Part shown: positions 29,480-39,144 of the stretch, piece after piece
Position numbering within the stretch: the stretch's first letter is position 1
Layout of the letters: each line of letters opens with the position of its first letter
DNA from: Methylovirgula sp963708155
Lineage (GTDB): Bacteria > Pseudomonadota > Alphaproteobacteria > Rhizobiales > Beijerinckiaceae
Direction: 5' to 3'
DNA: 64,000 nucleotides
Assembly (NCBI GenBank): GCA_963708155.1
Contig: OY970183.1
Span: 1,612,001-1,676,000 of the forward strand
Notes under the pieces: model-generated
What the model was told of the DNA's origin: nothing
What the model saw: the letters and a program-made list of their open reading frames with translations, nothing else
The model's database searches: none
Translations under genes and position numbers: made by a program

Positions 29480-31491
29480 GGGCGCGGACGGCCGTCTCTT
29501 TCGAGGATGCCGGGGATCGGACAAAGCCCGAAAAGGCCGCCGTGGTCAGGAGCGCGCCTCTTGCTTCGGCGTCGATCTCCGCCGTTGCCCTCCAGGACAG
29601 CGGTGTTCTTCTGGCGCTCATCGCCATCGCGCTGTGGGCCATAACGCACAGCTATCAGGGCATATTCGGCGACACCAATGTCTATGTCGGCCGCGCGCTC
29701 GCCGACCTCGATCAGGGGGGAATCGGGCGCGATGTGATGTTCGTCAACGACGGGCAATCACGCTTCAGCCTCTTCCCGCTGCTGCTCGACCGCCTTATCG
29801 GCACGCTCGGCACGCCGGGAACGGTGCTGCTGCTCGCGCTTCTCGCCATGACGGCGTGGATGTCGGCGCTGGCGTTCTTCGCTCGCCAATATGTCGCCTG
29901 GCGCCTCGTGCCGGTGGTTGTCATCTTCGTCGCGGTCCTCCCGACCTTCTACGGCTCGATCTGGCATTTCGGCTATTCGGAAATCCAGAGCGTGCCGCGT
30001 CCCTTTGCGGAAGCGCTCGTCCTCGGTGCTTTGGCGGCGCTCGCCGCGCGGCAGTCCGCGTTGAGTGCTGGCCTCCTGTTGCTCGCAACGTTGCTGCATC
30101 CACTCATGGCGCTCGCCGGCTGGGGCGTCTTCGCGATTGTCTTCTGCTTCGAGGATCGTCGTTGGCTGCTCGTCGCGCTGCTGGCCTTCGCCGCCGTCTT
30201 CGTTGCCGCCGCGTTGGGCGCGCCGCTGTTCGATCGGCTCTTCCGCGTCATGGCCCCCGACCTGAAAGCGCTCGCGCAAACGCGCAGCGCCATGCTCTTT
30301 CCGACACGCTGGTCGCTGGCTTCCTTTGCGCCTATCGTCTTGCAGGCGGCGACCCTCATCGTCGCCGCGAGCTTCTTCGAGGGCCGACAGCGGAAAATCC
30401 TGCTGGCGGCGATTCTCGTCGGCACGGGCGGCATCGCGGCACAAGCTTTGTTCGGCGATTATTTCTCGATCGTGCTTGTCATCCAGGCGCAGCTTTGGCG
30501 GATGGGCTGGCTTCTGGCCGCGATGGGAGCCGCCGGGCTGGCGCTGTGCGCGCTCAACCTGCCGCAGAAGGGCCCAGCCGGCCACCTCGTGCTCGCGCTC
30601 CTTGCGGCGGCGTGGCTGGCCTATGACAATCTTGCGGGCGTCGCGGCGTTTTCGGCGCTGGCGCTTCTCGTTCATTTCAATGCGGCACGTTTCGCCCCGA
30701 TCGCGACATGGCGCGTTGTCGTCGCGGCCTGGGCTGGCGTCGCGGTCTACGGCTTCGTGCTCAACGGCCTCTACATCGAAAGGTTCTGGGCCTTCCTTTC
30801 GAGCATCCCGGCGCAAGGTCCGGGCGGCGTGGGCCTTTTCTGGAACAACCGGCGCTATATCGCGCTCCCCATCGCGGCTGCCGCGGTTGTCCTGAGCCTG
30901 CGCGGCCCGTCGCGTCTTGTCGCGGCGATCGAAGCCGCGTCGGCCTTGGTCCTCGCTTTCGCCGTCTGGCATTTCTGGGATGACCGTTCGGCGTTCCAGA
31001 AGCTCATCGACAGCAACCGCCACCCGCCGGAACTGATGCAGCTTCTGGCCGGCAGGGATGGCGAGATCCTTTGGCTCGGCGGCCAGACGGAAGCCTGGTT
31101 CCTCACCGGGCGGCCGCAATGGGCCTCGCCGCAACAAGGCGTCAGCACGATCTTTTCGCCCACCCTCGCGCGCACCTGGCGCGACCGCACGCAATTCCTT
31201 ATCGACAACAAGCTCGTCCAAAAGGAAGCGCTGGCGATCGTGCACAATCTTTCAAGTGCCGAACTGATGCCGGTAACGACCGAGGCGATTGCGCGGCTCT
31301 GCCGCCGCGCCGATGCGCCCGCCTGGGTTGTCGCGCCGGTTTACGAGAACAGCGCCATCCCGGCCGATCTGCGGCCGAAATATTGGGTTCCCCCGGTTCC
31401 CAATTTCCAGATGACGGAAGAGCCGGACAGATATATCTGGCATCGCATCTCGGCCTATGCCGTGCTGCCCTGCGCCGGGGCAGGGCTGTAA
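29476..31491 (+). CDS. large polytopic membrane protein, glycosyltransferase-like
   Basis: 671 aa with about 12 membrane helices after a hydrophilic ~35-residue N-terminus, and a C-terminal soluble domain from about residue 510. The first periplasmic loop contains YQGIFGDTNVYVGRALADL, which recalls the acidic loop of GT-C glycosyltransferases, though no family could be named. The ATGA overlap with gtrA and the flavoprotein upstream suggest a role in transferring a sugar to an envelope polymer. Intact frame. Confidence 0.65.
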   Translation: MRARTAVSFEDAGDRTKPEKAAVVRSAPLASASISAVALQDSGVLLALIAIALWAITHSYQGIFGDTNVYVGRALADLDQGGIGRDVMFVNDGQSRFSLFPLLLDRLIGTLGTPGTVLLLALLAMTAWMSALAFFARQYVAWRLVPVVVIFVAVLPTFYGSIWHFGYSEIQSVPRPFAEALVLGALAALAARQSALSAGLLLLATLLHPLMALAGWGVFAIVFCFEDRRWLLVALLAFAAVFVAAALGAPLFDRLFRVMAPDLKALAQTRSAMLFPTRWSLASFAPIVLQAATLIVAASFFEGRQRKILLAAILVGTGGIAAQALFGDYFSIVLVIQAQLWRMGWLLAAMGAAGLALCALNLPQKGPAGHLVLALLAAAWLAYDNLAGVAAFSALALLVHFNAARFAPIATWRVVVAAWAGVAVYGFVLNGLYIERFWAFLSSIPAQGPGGVGLFWNNRRYIALPIAAAAVVLSLRGPSRLVAAIEAASALVLAFAVWHFWDDRSAFQKLIDSNRHPPELMQLLAGRDGEILWLGGQTEAWFLTGRPQWASPQQGVSTIFSPTLARTWRDRTQFLIDNKLVQKEALAIVHNLSSAELMPVTTEAIARLCRRADAPAWVVAPVYENSAIPADLRPKYWVPPVPNFQMTEEPDRYIWHRISAYAVLPCAGAGL

Positions 31492-31533
31492 AAAGCCTTG
31501 AAAATGCCGGCAGAGTGCGGTCTCTGCGGGTGA

Positions 31534-33628
31534 ATGAGCGCCTATTCCCTCGCTTTCGCGCCATTGCTGCCGCCGGCCGTGCTCTGGGTCTTCGCGGCTT
31601 TGGCTTTGGCCGTCACCATGCTCGGCCTTCTCAGTCGCCGCCGCGGCGCGCTGCTGCGGGCGCTGGGTCTTGGCCTCGTATTGCTGGCGCTGACCGATCC
31701 CTCGCTCGTGCGGGAGAATCGCAGGCCGCTGAAAGATGTCGTCGCCATCGTCGTCGACGAGAGCGGCAGCCAGACGATCGGCGATCGTGCGCAGCAGACG
31801 CAAAAGGCGCTCGTCGAACTGAAGAAGCGGCTTCAAGCGCTTGGCGATGTCGATATTCGCACCATCGAAGCCAGCCGCGACGATGCCGAGAACAACGGCA
31901 CGCGACTTTTCTCGGCGTTGAACGAGGGGCTTGCGGATGTGCCGGCCGAGCGGATCGGCGGCGTCTTCATGATCACCGATGGCATCGTGCATGATATTCC
32001 GGCGAGCGTCGCGGCGCTTGGCTTCAAGGCGCCGCTACACGCCTTCATCACCGGCCATGAAGGCGAGCGCGACCGGCGCATCGAACTTGTCGACCGCGCC
32101 GCGCTTCGGCATCGTCGGCAAGGATGTGACTCTCCAATTGCGCGTGCTCGATACGGCAAACGGCACCGAGCCGGTCGTGCTGCATGTGCGCCGCGACGGT
32201 AATCCCATCGCCGACGTGACCGCGGCCATCGGTGAGACGATCAGCGTGCCGGTCAAGATCGAGCACGGCGGCCCCAATGTCGTCGAACTCGAAGTCGAAG
32301 CGTTGCCGGACGAACTAACCGCACTCAACAACAAGGCGGTGCTGACGATCGACGGCGTGCGCGACAAGCTCAAGGTGCTGCTCGTCTCCGGCGAGCCAAA
32401 CCAGGGCGAGCGCATGTGGCGCAATCTGCTCAAGTCCGACGCCAACGTCGATCTCGTGCATTTTACCATTCTGCGGCCGCCGGAGAAGCAGGACGGCACG
32501 CCGATCAACGAGCTGTCGCTCATCGCCTTTCCGACCGCCGATCTCTTCGGCCGCAAGATCAGCGATTTCGATCTCATCATCTTCGACCGCTATTCCAATC
32601 AGGCGATCCTGCCCTCCGTCTATCTCGACAATATCGTGCGCTATGTACGCGACGGCGGGGCTTTGATGATCGCCGCGGGGCCGGATTTCGCCTCGCCGGA
32701 CGGTATCTATTATTCGCCGCTCGGCGCGCTCGCGCCGGCAGAACCCACCGGCAATGTCATTCAGCAAGCATTCCGCCCTGCCATCACGACGATCGGCGCG
32801 AAACATCCGGTGACGCGCGGCCTGCCGGGCTCGGACGAGACGCCGCCGGCCTGGAGCCGCTGGTTCCGTCAGGTCGATGCCACTGTCGACCGGGGCACCA
32901 GCGTTCTCTCCGGCGCCGATAACAAGCCGCTGCTCGTGCTCTCGCACGAGAACAAGGGGCGCGTGGCGCTCCTGCTCTCGGATCAAATGTGGCTCTGGGC
33001 GCGTGGCTTTGAAGGCGGCGGCCCGCATCTCGCTCTCCTGCGCCGGCTGGCGCACTGGCTGATGAAGGAGCCGGAGCTCGAGGAAGAGGCGCTGCGCGCA
33101 ACGGCGAATGGCGAGCAGCTGACAATCGAGCGTCAGAGCCTGAAGGACCAAATTCCGCCGGTCGAGGTATTCGCGCCGTCCGGCAAGAAGACGACGGTCA
33201 CGCTCGCGCCCGCCGAACCGGGGCTTTCCCACGCGACGATCAAGGTTTCGGAGCTTGGGCTTTATCGGGTGACCGACGGCGCCTTGAGCGCCCTCGTCAA
33301 TGTCGGGCCGGAAAATCCGCGCGAATTCCAGGAGGTCGTCTCGACGACCGAGAAATTGCGGCCGCTGGCCGAGGCGACGGGCGGCACGGTCCGCCGCATC
33401 GGCGTGAGCGGCAGCAGCGATGTGAGCCTGCCGCGCATCGTGGCGATGCATTCAAGCCCCGTCTACGGCGGCTCGGATTACGCGGCGATCAAGCGCACCG
33501 ACGCGGCGCAGGTGACGGGCATCGGCATCGCGCCGCTGGCGATCGGCTTCCTCGGGCTTTTGTTCCTGCTCGCCAGCGCGATCGCCGCCTGGCTCTTCGA
33601 AGGGCGCGGCCGCGGCGCGCGGGCTTAA
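31534..33628 (+). CDS. membrane protein of the BatA/GATase-like type (frame broken once)
   Basis: Two N-terminal membrane helices, then a von Willebrand A-like stretch (VVAIVVDESGSQTIGDRAQQTQKAL, with FMITDGIVHD). The middle contains KVLLVSGEPNQGERMWRNLLKSD and a glutamine-amidotransferase-like segment (LDNIVRYVRDGGALMIAAGPDF). A last membrane helix precedes the C-terminus. The frame shifts at about 32090-32104: IELVD in the first frame continues as APRFGIVGKDVTL in the second. Relatives usually lie in MoxR-DUF58-BatA clusters, but here no MoxR gene is adjacent. The stop overlaps the convergent PiT gene by 4 bp. Confidence 0.7.
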
Positions 33629-34596
33629 CGGACTCCGAGCGCCTTCGACGCCAGCAGATAGAGCAGATAGGAGCCGAGGCCGGCGAGGATCGGCGTGAAG
33701 AACCAAGAAAAGACGATTTCCGTCAGAGCCCGCCGGTTCAGCGTCGCGAGGCCGCGCGCGCGGCTCGCGCCGGCAATGCCGCCGATCAGCGCCTGGTTCA
33801 TCGAGGTTGGGTAGCCGAGGATCGCTGCTGTATGCGCAGTCAGACTTTGCGCCAATTTGGCCCCGACGCCCATGTTGAGATCGAGCTCGGCGATGCCCTT
33901 ACCCATTTTCTCGAGGATCGGCCGGCCCCAAGTCAGAGCGCCTAGCGCCATCACGAGACCGCCGATAACACCTGCCTTCGTGAGCGATTCAAGCTTCAGC
34001 CCGTAGAGGACACCGACGGCATTGCCGGTGTTATTGGCGCCGAGCGTATAGGCTGCGTAGCAGGAGGCGGCAAGCAGCGCCCAGCGCAAAGCGCGCGTCG
34101 CGATGTCCGCGCGTCCGCGCATGATAACATCGACAATACGGGTCAGAACGTAGCCGAGCAGCGCGCTCGCTATCGGCGTGCCGATCCAGGTGACGAATAA
34201 AAAGACGATCGTGGTCGACCAATTGACCGGTGCGCCCATGCCGATCCCGGCGCCAACGACTGAGAAGCAGGCGAGTTGGGAGGTCGAGACCGGCCATTTC
34301 ATATAGGTATTGGCCGACGTCACCAGCGCGGCGGTGAGCATCATTACCATGCCGCCAAGCGGCGTCATCGAGCCTGCGGGAATGATGCCCGTGCCAACCG
34401 TCTCGACGACGTGATGGCTCTCGAAAGTCGCGCCGAGGATGACGAAAAACGCGATCAGTACGAGCGCCGTCATGGGCTTTTTCACCACGCCGGCGCCATA
34501 GGCCATGCCCATCGTGGCGCCGGTGTAATGCGCGCCGATCGCCCAGCCGAAGAAAAGGCCGGACAGCACCATTCCAACGGTCAAAAAGGTTTCCAT
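33625..34596 (-). CDS. PiT-family inorganic phosphate permease
   Basis: 323 aa from ATG 34596 (frame open to 34626). Low-affinity phosphate/metal-phosphate symporter of the inner membrane. Two repeated PiT halves are visible: GVVKKPMTALVLIAFFVILGATFESHHVVETVG and TLGANNTGNAVG, with GYPTSMNQALIGGIAGAS and SWFFTPILAG in the second. The usual GANDxAN signature is modified (GAHYTGAT in repeat 1, GANNTGNA in repeat 2). It is divergent from the next membrane gene with a gap of about 100 bp. Confidence 0.85.
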   Translation of the reverse strand: METFLTVGMVLSGLFFGWAIGAHYTGATMGMAYGAGVVKKPMTALVLIAFFVILGATFESHHVVETVGTGIIPAGSMTPLGGMVMMLTAALVTSANTYMKWPVSTSQLACFSVVGAGIGMGAPVNWSTTIVFLFVTWIGTPIASALLGYVLTRIVDVIMRGRADIATRALRWALLAASCYAAYTLGANNTGNAVGVLYGLKLESLTKAGVIGGLVMALGALTWGRPILEKMGKGIAELDLNMGVGAKLAQSLTAHTAAILGYPTSMNQALIGGIAGASRARGLATLNRRALTEIVFSWFFTPILAGLGSYLLYLLASKALGVR

Positions 34597-34712
34597 CCAG
34601 CTCAAGCCCCTTGGTCGGGTTGGCAAACCCGGTCTTAATGATTGGCGATTACACGAATTGAGACGATTTTTGCGCGCAAAATTTCATTCTGCGTTCCGCG
34701 AGAATGTGCATC

Positions 34713-36199
34713 ATGGCAAAGCCGATCGACAATCGCCTTCCGGCCACGCGCCTTGTGCCGGCGATCGCTTTTCTCCTTGCCCTTTGCGCGTTTCTCTCCC
34801 TGTTTCACGACATTTATGTCGATGACGCCTACATCACGCTGGCATATGCACGCAGCTTCGCGGCGAGCGGCACCTGGGGGATGCATCCCGGCTTCGTCTC
34901 CAATGCCGCGACCTCGCCGCTCGATGTTCTTCTGCTGAGCTGGGTTCATCAAGCTCGGCTTTCCCGGCACCTGGGCGGTCTATGCCTTCGAATGTCTGCT
35001 GGCCGTGGCGATTTTCTGCGCGCTGAGCGTCATCTCGCGCCGCGTCTTCGGCTCGCGAACTTTGGGCCTATCTCGGCACGCTCGCGCTATTCACCAATCC
35101 GCTGCTCATCTCGACCTCCGGGCTGGAAACCTATCTTTTCGTCGCGATACTGCTCGGCTGTGTCATCGCTTATCTTGCCGAACGCTATTTCCTGCTTGGC
35201 CTCGCGGCCGGATGCCTCGTCCTCGCGCGGCCCGATGGTGTCCTGTTGCTCGCGCCGCTCCTCGCGCTCATGGTTTGGGAGAAACGCGGGCTGGATTTCG
35301 TCAAAGTCCTCATCGGCTTCGCCATCGTCGTCGGCGCCTGGGGCTTCGTCTCCTGGCTTTATCTCGGCTCGGCAATCCCGGACACCTATTTCATCAAGCG
35401 CAAGGAAGCGGCCTGGCACGATTTCTCCTTCGCCAACGGGCTCGTGCTTTATTATTTCAAATATCCGCTGGCGACGCTGCTCTCCCTTGCGCCGATCGTC
35501 TTCGTTCCCTTCGCTTTGCCGCTTGCCAGAACCAACAGAGATTGGCGCGCTTTCGTCGTACTGGCCGGCGGTTTGGCGCTCGTGCATTACGCCGCTTACA
35601 GCCTGCTCAATCTGCCGCCCTATCATTGGTATTACGGGATTTTCATCAGCGCACTCGCGCTGATCGGCGCGGGCGGCCTCATCGTGCTGATGCGCGAGGG
35701 CCGCGCGGCGCGCCTTGCCGCATTCGGGCTTGCCGCGCTTCTGGCTCTCTCGGGTGCAGTCACGTGTGCCGAGGCGGCGCTCGTCCGCAAAGAGATGCCG
35801 ATCCACACCAATCTAGGAACGGTCGCGCAATATCGCGCTATCAGCGAATGGCTCAATGCCAACATGCCGGCGCGCGAATATCACCTCGTCGGCGAGCTCG
35901 GCGTCATCCAATATTACGGCCGCGCCGATGCGGTGAACAGCTTCTCCGACCGGCAGATTCTGCGCGACTTCGTGGCTAAATTGCCGGATGGCTCAACGCG
36001 CAAGCGGCTCGCGGAACTGAATTTTGCGTATCTTGCCGCGCGCAGGCCGGTCCGGTCGGGTTATCGTCTCGAAGAGGATTGCAAGGACGCGCGCGGCGCG
36101 TTGAAGACATGGACGACATCTTCGAGCTGGATCGATTCCGTCCTGTGGTGCCTGCGGCGCGAAGATCCCCTCACTCCGGCTTCGCCGCGTCCTGACTGA
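34713..36199 (+). CDS. polytopic membrane glycosyltransferase-like protein (frame broken twice)
   Basis: About 495 aa when three frames are joined. Start ATG 34713 or 34704. The first periplasmic loop has DIYVDDAYITLAYARSFAASG, the DD-Y pattern seen in GT-C arabinosyl/mannosyl-type transferases, then NAATSPLDVLLLS. Frame 1 passes to frame 2 near 34946-34953 (continuing GFPGTWAVYAFECLLAV) and frame 2 to frame 3 near 35050-35058 (ELWAYLGTLALFTNPLL, then SGLETYLFVAILL). The last part has a soluble domain including ELGVIQYYG and DSFSDRQILRDF-like sequence. The 3' end overlaps cbbX by 29 bp on the other strand. Confidence 0.65.
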
Positions 36200-37109
36200 A
36201 CACGCGGCTAGCGCGCACATCCTCCGCAGTGATCGTCGTCAGATCGTCGAGCGTGACGAGGCCGGGGCGGGCGAAATGCCGGTTCGCCTGACGCATACGC
36301 ATCCGGTCGAGCGCATTGCGGATCGAGCGGGCATTGGCGAAATGCGGCTGTTTGCGCCGCGCGGCGATATAGTCGCGGAACGCCGCCGCGCCGCCCGCGT
36401 CGAAATGATAGCTCAGCGATGTGAGCATCATTTCGGCGATGTCCATCAATTCCGCGTCTGTGTAGTCAGGGAAGTCGATGTGATGGGCGATGCGCGAGCG
36501 AAAGCCAGGATTGGCGCGGAAGAATTTGTCCATCCGGTCGGCATAGCCGGCGAAGATGACGACGAGATCGTCGCGCTGGTTCTCCATCACCTGAAGCAGG
36601 ATTTCGATGGCTTCCTGGCCATAGTCGCGCTCGTTCTCCGGCCGGTAGAGATAATAGGCTTCGTCGATGAACAGCACGCCGCCCATCGCCTTCTTCAACA
36701 CTTCCTTCGTCTTCGGCGCCGTATGACCGATATATTGGCCGACAAGATCGTCGCGCGTGACGGAGACGAGATGCCCGCGGCGGATATAGCCGAGCTTGTG
36801 GAGGATTTCCGCCATCCGTAGCGCCACCGTGGTCTTGCCGGTGCCGGGGTTGCCGGTGAAGCTCATATGCAGCGTCGGCGTTTCGGCTGCGAGGCCCATG
36901 CTTCGCCGCACCCGGTCGACGAGGAGCAGGGCGGCGATCTCGCGGATTCGCGTCTTAACCGGCGCGAGGCCGACGAGCTCGCGATCCAGCTCGTCCAGCA
37001 CTTCGGCGACCTGCGTCTCGGCCAGCTCCTTATGCAGGTCGATCGCGACGTCGCTGGGTGCTGGCGGGGCCGCTGGAGGTTTCGCTATTTCGTTTTTCTT
37101 CTCATCCAT
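36171..37109 (-). CDS. cbbX: red-type RuBisCO activase CbbX
   Basis: 312 aa AAA+ ATPase that remodels inhibited red-type RuBisCO by pulling on the large-subunit C-terminus. Walker A GNPGTGKTTVALRMAEIL, Walker B GGVLFIDEAYYLY, and pore-loop region DDLVGQYIGHTAPKT are all present, with the family block ARSIRNALDRMRMRQA. It is the last gene of the cbb operon, 89 bp after cbbS, with an interspersed palindromic repeat in the gap. Unlike most cbb genes here, its frame is intact. Confidence 0.95.
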   Translation of the reverse strand: MDEKKNEIAKPPAAPPAPSDVAIDLHKELAETQVAEVLDELDRELVGLAPVKTRIREIAALLLVDRVRRSMGLAAETPTLHMSFTGNPGTGKTTVALRMAEILHKLGYIRRGHLVSVTRDDLVGQYIGHTAPKTKEVLKKAMGGVLFIDEAYYLYRPENERDYGQEAIEILLQVMENQRDDLVVIFAGYADRMDKFFRANPGFRSRIAHHIDFPDYTDAELMDIAEMMLTSLSYHFDAGGAAAFRDYIAARRKQPHFANARSIRNALDRMRMRQANRHFARPGLVTLDDLTTITAEDVRASRVFSQDAAKPE

Positions 37110-37119
37110 GGGGAGCGCC

Positions 37120-37193
37120 CGTCATTGCGAGCGTAGCGAAGCAATCCAGAGCCAAGGCTGGATTGCTTCGTCGCGCCGCTCCTCGCAATGACG
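37120..37193. repeat. palindromic interspersed (REP-like) element between cbbS and cbbX
   Basis: A 74-bp near-perfect inverted repeat: outer arms CGTCATTGCGAG and CTCGCAATGACG, inner arms GAAGCAATCCAG and CTGGATTGCTTC. The arm sequence is the type seen repeatedly between genes in many alphaproteobacterial genomes. Transcribed with the operon, it would form a strong hairpin separating cbbS from cbbX. Confidence 0.85.
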
Positions 37194-37198
37194 CTTCA

Positions 37199-37608
37199 TC
37201 ACGCGCTCGCGCCCGGCAGCGGGCGGGCCTGCAGCGTATATTGGATCGTCTGGCCGCCGCCTTCGTTGCGCGTCAGCACGAAGCCGGGTTCCTCGTCCGG
37301 CCGCCCGACGAGAAGGAAAGGCGCACGCTCTCCCATCCATGCGTGCTGTCGAAGCCGGAGAGGCGGATATATTTATGCCCGCCATGCACTTTGCGGCAGG
37401 CGTCGAGTTCCAGCATGATCGCCGCCGCATCCTTGATGTCGAACATCGGCAGGCCCCACATCTCCCAAAACGTATTGCGCGGGTGCGGATCATCGGTGAA
37501 TTCGATGTTCACCGCCCAGCCTTTGTCGATGCAATATTGCACCTGCGTGCGGATCTCGGCGTCGGTCAAATCCGGCAGAGAAGAGAAGCAACCTTGGGTC
37601 ACGCGCAT
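37199..37608 (-). CDS. cbbS: RuBisCO small subunit, red type (frame broken near the 3' end)
   Basis: 136 aa when repaired. Begins MRVTQGCFSSLPDLTDAEI, with the red-type features YCIDKGWAVNIEFTDDPHPRNTFWEMWGLPMFD and the C-terminal extension ending in a QYTLQARP-like tail. One C seems missing around 37311-37314: the frame reads SVRLSF then should continue LVGRPDEEPGFVLTRNEG and stop at 37199. Otherwise a normal form IC/ID small subunit, 11 bp behind cbbL. Confidence 0.9.
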
Positions 37609-37619
37609 CGCATCTCTCC

Positions 37620-39096
37620 TCAATTCAAGGCGGGCGTCGCGGTCGGCACGAAATCGGGCGTGTCGGTCGAGGTGTAGTTGAAAGTCACGTCCTTCCAGGT
37701 GTCGAGCGCCTGGCGCAGCGGCAGGCAATGTTTCGCTGCATCTTCGAGGATTTGCGGGCCCTCGACGCGGATGTCGCGGCCGGCGTTGCGGGCGAAGATG
37801 ATCGCCTCGAGAGCGACGCGATTGGCGGTAGCGCCGGCGGCGATCCCCATCGGATGGCCGATCGTGCCGCCGCCGAATTGCAGCACGACAATCCTCGCCG
37901 AGCAGATCGATCAATTGATGCATCTGCCCGGCGTGGATGCCGCCCGAGGCAACCGGCATCAGCTTGTTGAGCGAGGCCCAGTGCTGATCGAAGAACAAGC
38001 CATGTTCAAGCGCGACCGGGTTATAATCCTCGCGGCAGATGTCGTAATAGCCGCGCACGTTGTTCGGATCGCCTTCGAGCTTGCCGACGACGGTGCCGGC
38101 ATGAATGTGATCGACGCCCGCGAGGCGCATCCATTTGGCGATGACGCGGAAGGAGACGCCATGCGTCTTCTGCCGCGTATAGGTCGAATGTCCGGCGCGA
38201 TGCAGGTGCAGGACCACATCATTCCGCCGCGCCCATTTGGCCATCGACTGGATCGCCGTATAGCCGACGACGAGATCGATCATGACGATGACCGAGCCAA
38301 GCTGCTTGGCGAAATCGGCGCGCTCGTACATATCCTCCATCGTCGCTGCCGTCACATTGAGATAAGTGCCTTTCGTCTCGCCGCTCGCGGCCTCGGCCTT
38401 GGCGACGGCCTCCATGCAATAGAGGAAGCGCTCGCGCCAGTGCATGAAGGGCTGCGAATTGATGTTCTCGTCATCCTTGGTGAAGTCGAGGCCGCCCTTC
38501 AGCGCCTCGTAGACGACGCGGCCGTAATTGCGGCCGGAGAGGCCGAGTTTCGGCTTCACCGTCGCGCCGAGCAATGGCCGGCCGAATTTATCGAGACGCT
38601 CGCGCTCGACGACGATGCCGGTCGCCGGCCCCTGGAAGGTTTTCACATAGGCGACCGGCAGACGCATGTCCTCGAGGCGCAGGGCTTTCAGCGGCTTGAA
38701 GCCGAAGACATTGCCGATGATCGAAGCGGAGAGATTGGCGATCGAGCCCGGCTCGAAGAGATCGAGGTCATAGGCGATGAACGCGAAGTAAGAGCCGGGC
38801 GTGTTCGGCACCGGATCGACGCGGTAGCATTTGGCGCGATATTTTTCGCTCGCGGTGAGCCGGTCGGTCCAGACGACGGTCCAGGTCGCGGTCGAGGATT
38901 CGCCCGCGACGGCAGCGGCGGCTTCGATCGGATCGACGCCATCCTGCGGCGTGACGCGGAAGACGGCGAGGATGTCGGTATCTTTCGGCTCGTAATCGGG
39001 CTGCCAATAGCCCATTTCGCGATATTCCATCACGCCAGCCGTGTAGCGTCCGCGCTTGCCGCTGGCGGGCGTCTTCTTGTCGAGCACGTTCATCAT
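37620..39096 (-). CDS. cbbL: RuBisCO large subunit, red-type form I (frame broken once)
   Basis: About 490 aa when repaired. Fixes CO2 onto ribulose bisphosphate. Recognisable: KPKLGLSGRNYGR (catalytic Lys), GGLDFTKDDENINSQPFMHWRERF (carbamylated Lys and metal ligands), HRAGHSTYTRQK, and after the break QFGGGTIGHPMGIAAGATANR. SGRNYGR and NINSQPFMHWRERF are of the red-like IC type, matching the presence of cbbX. An extra base at about 37890 interrupts the frame after LIDLLGED. Start chosen at ATG 39096 (the second ATG 39093 is equally possible). Confidence 0.93.
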
Positions 39097-39144
39097 CCGA
39101 ACTCCTTGATCCTGACGGCGCGCCCCCACGCGAAAGTAACTCTC

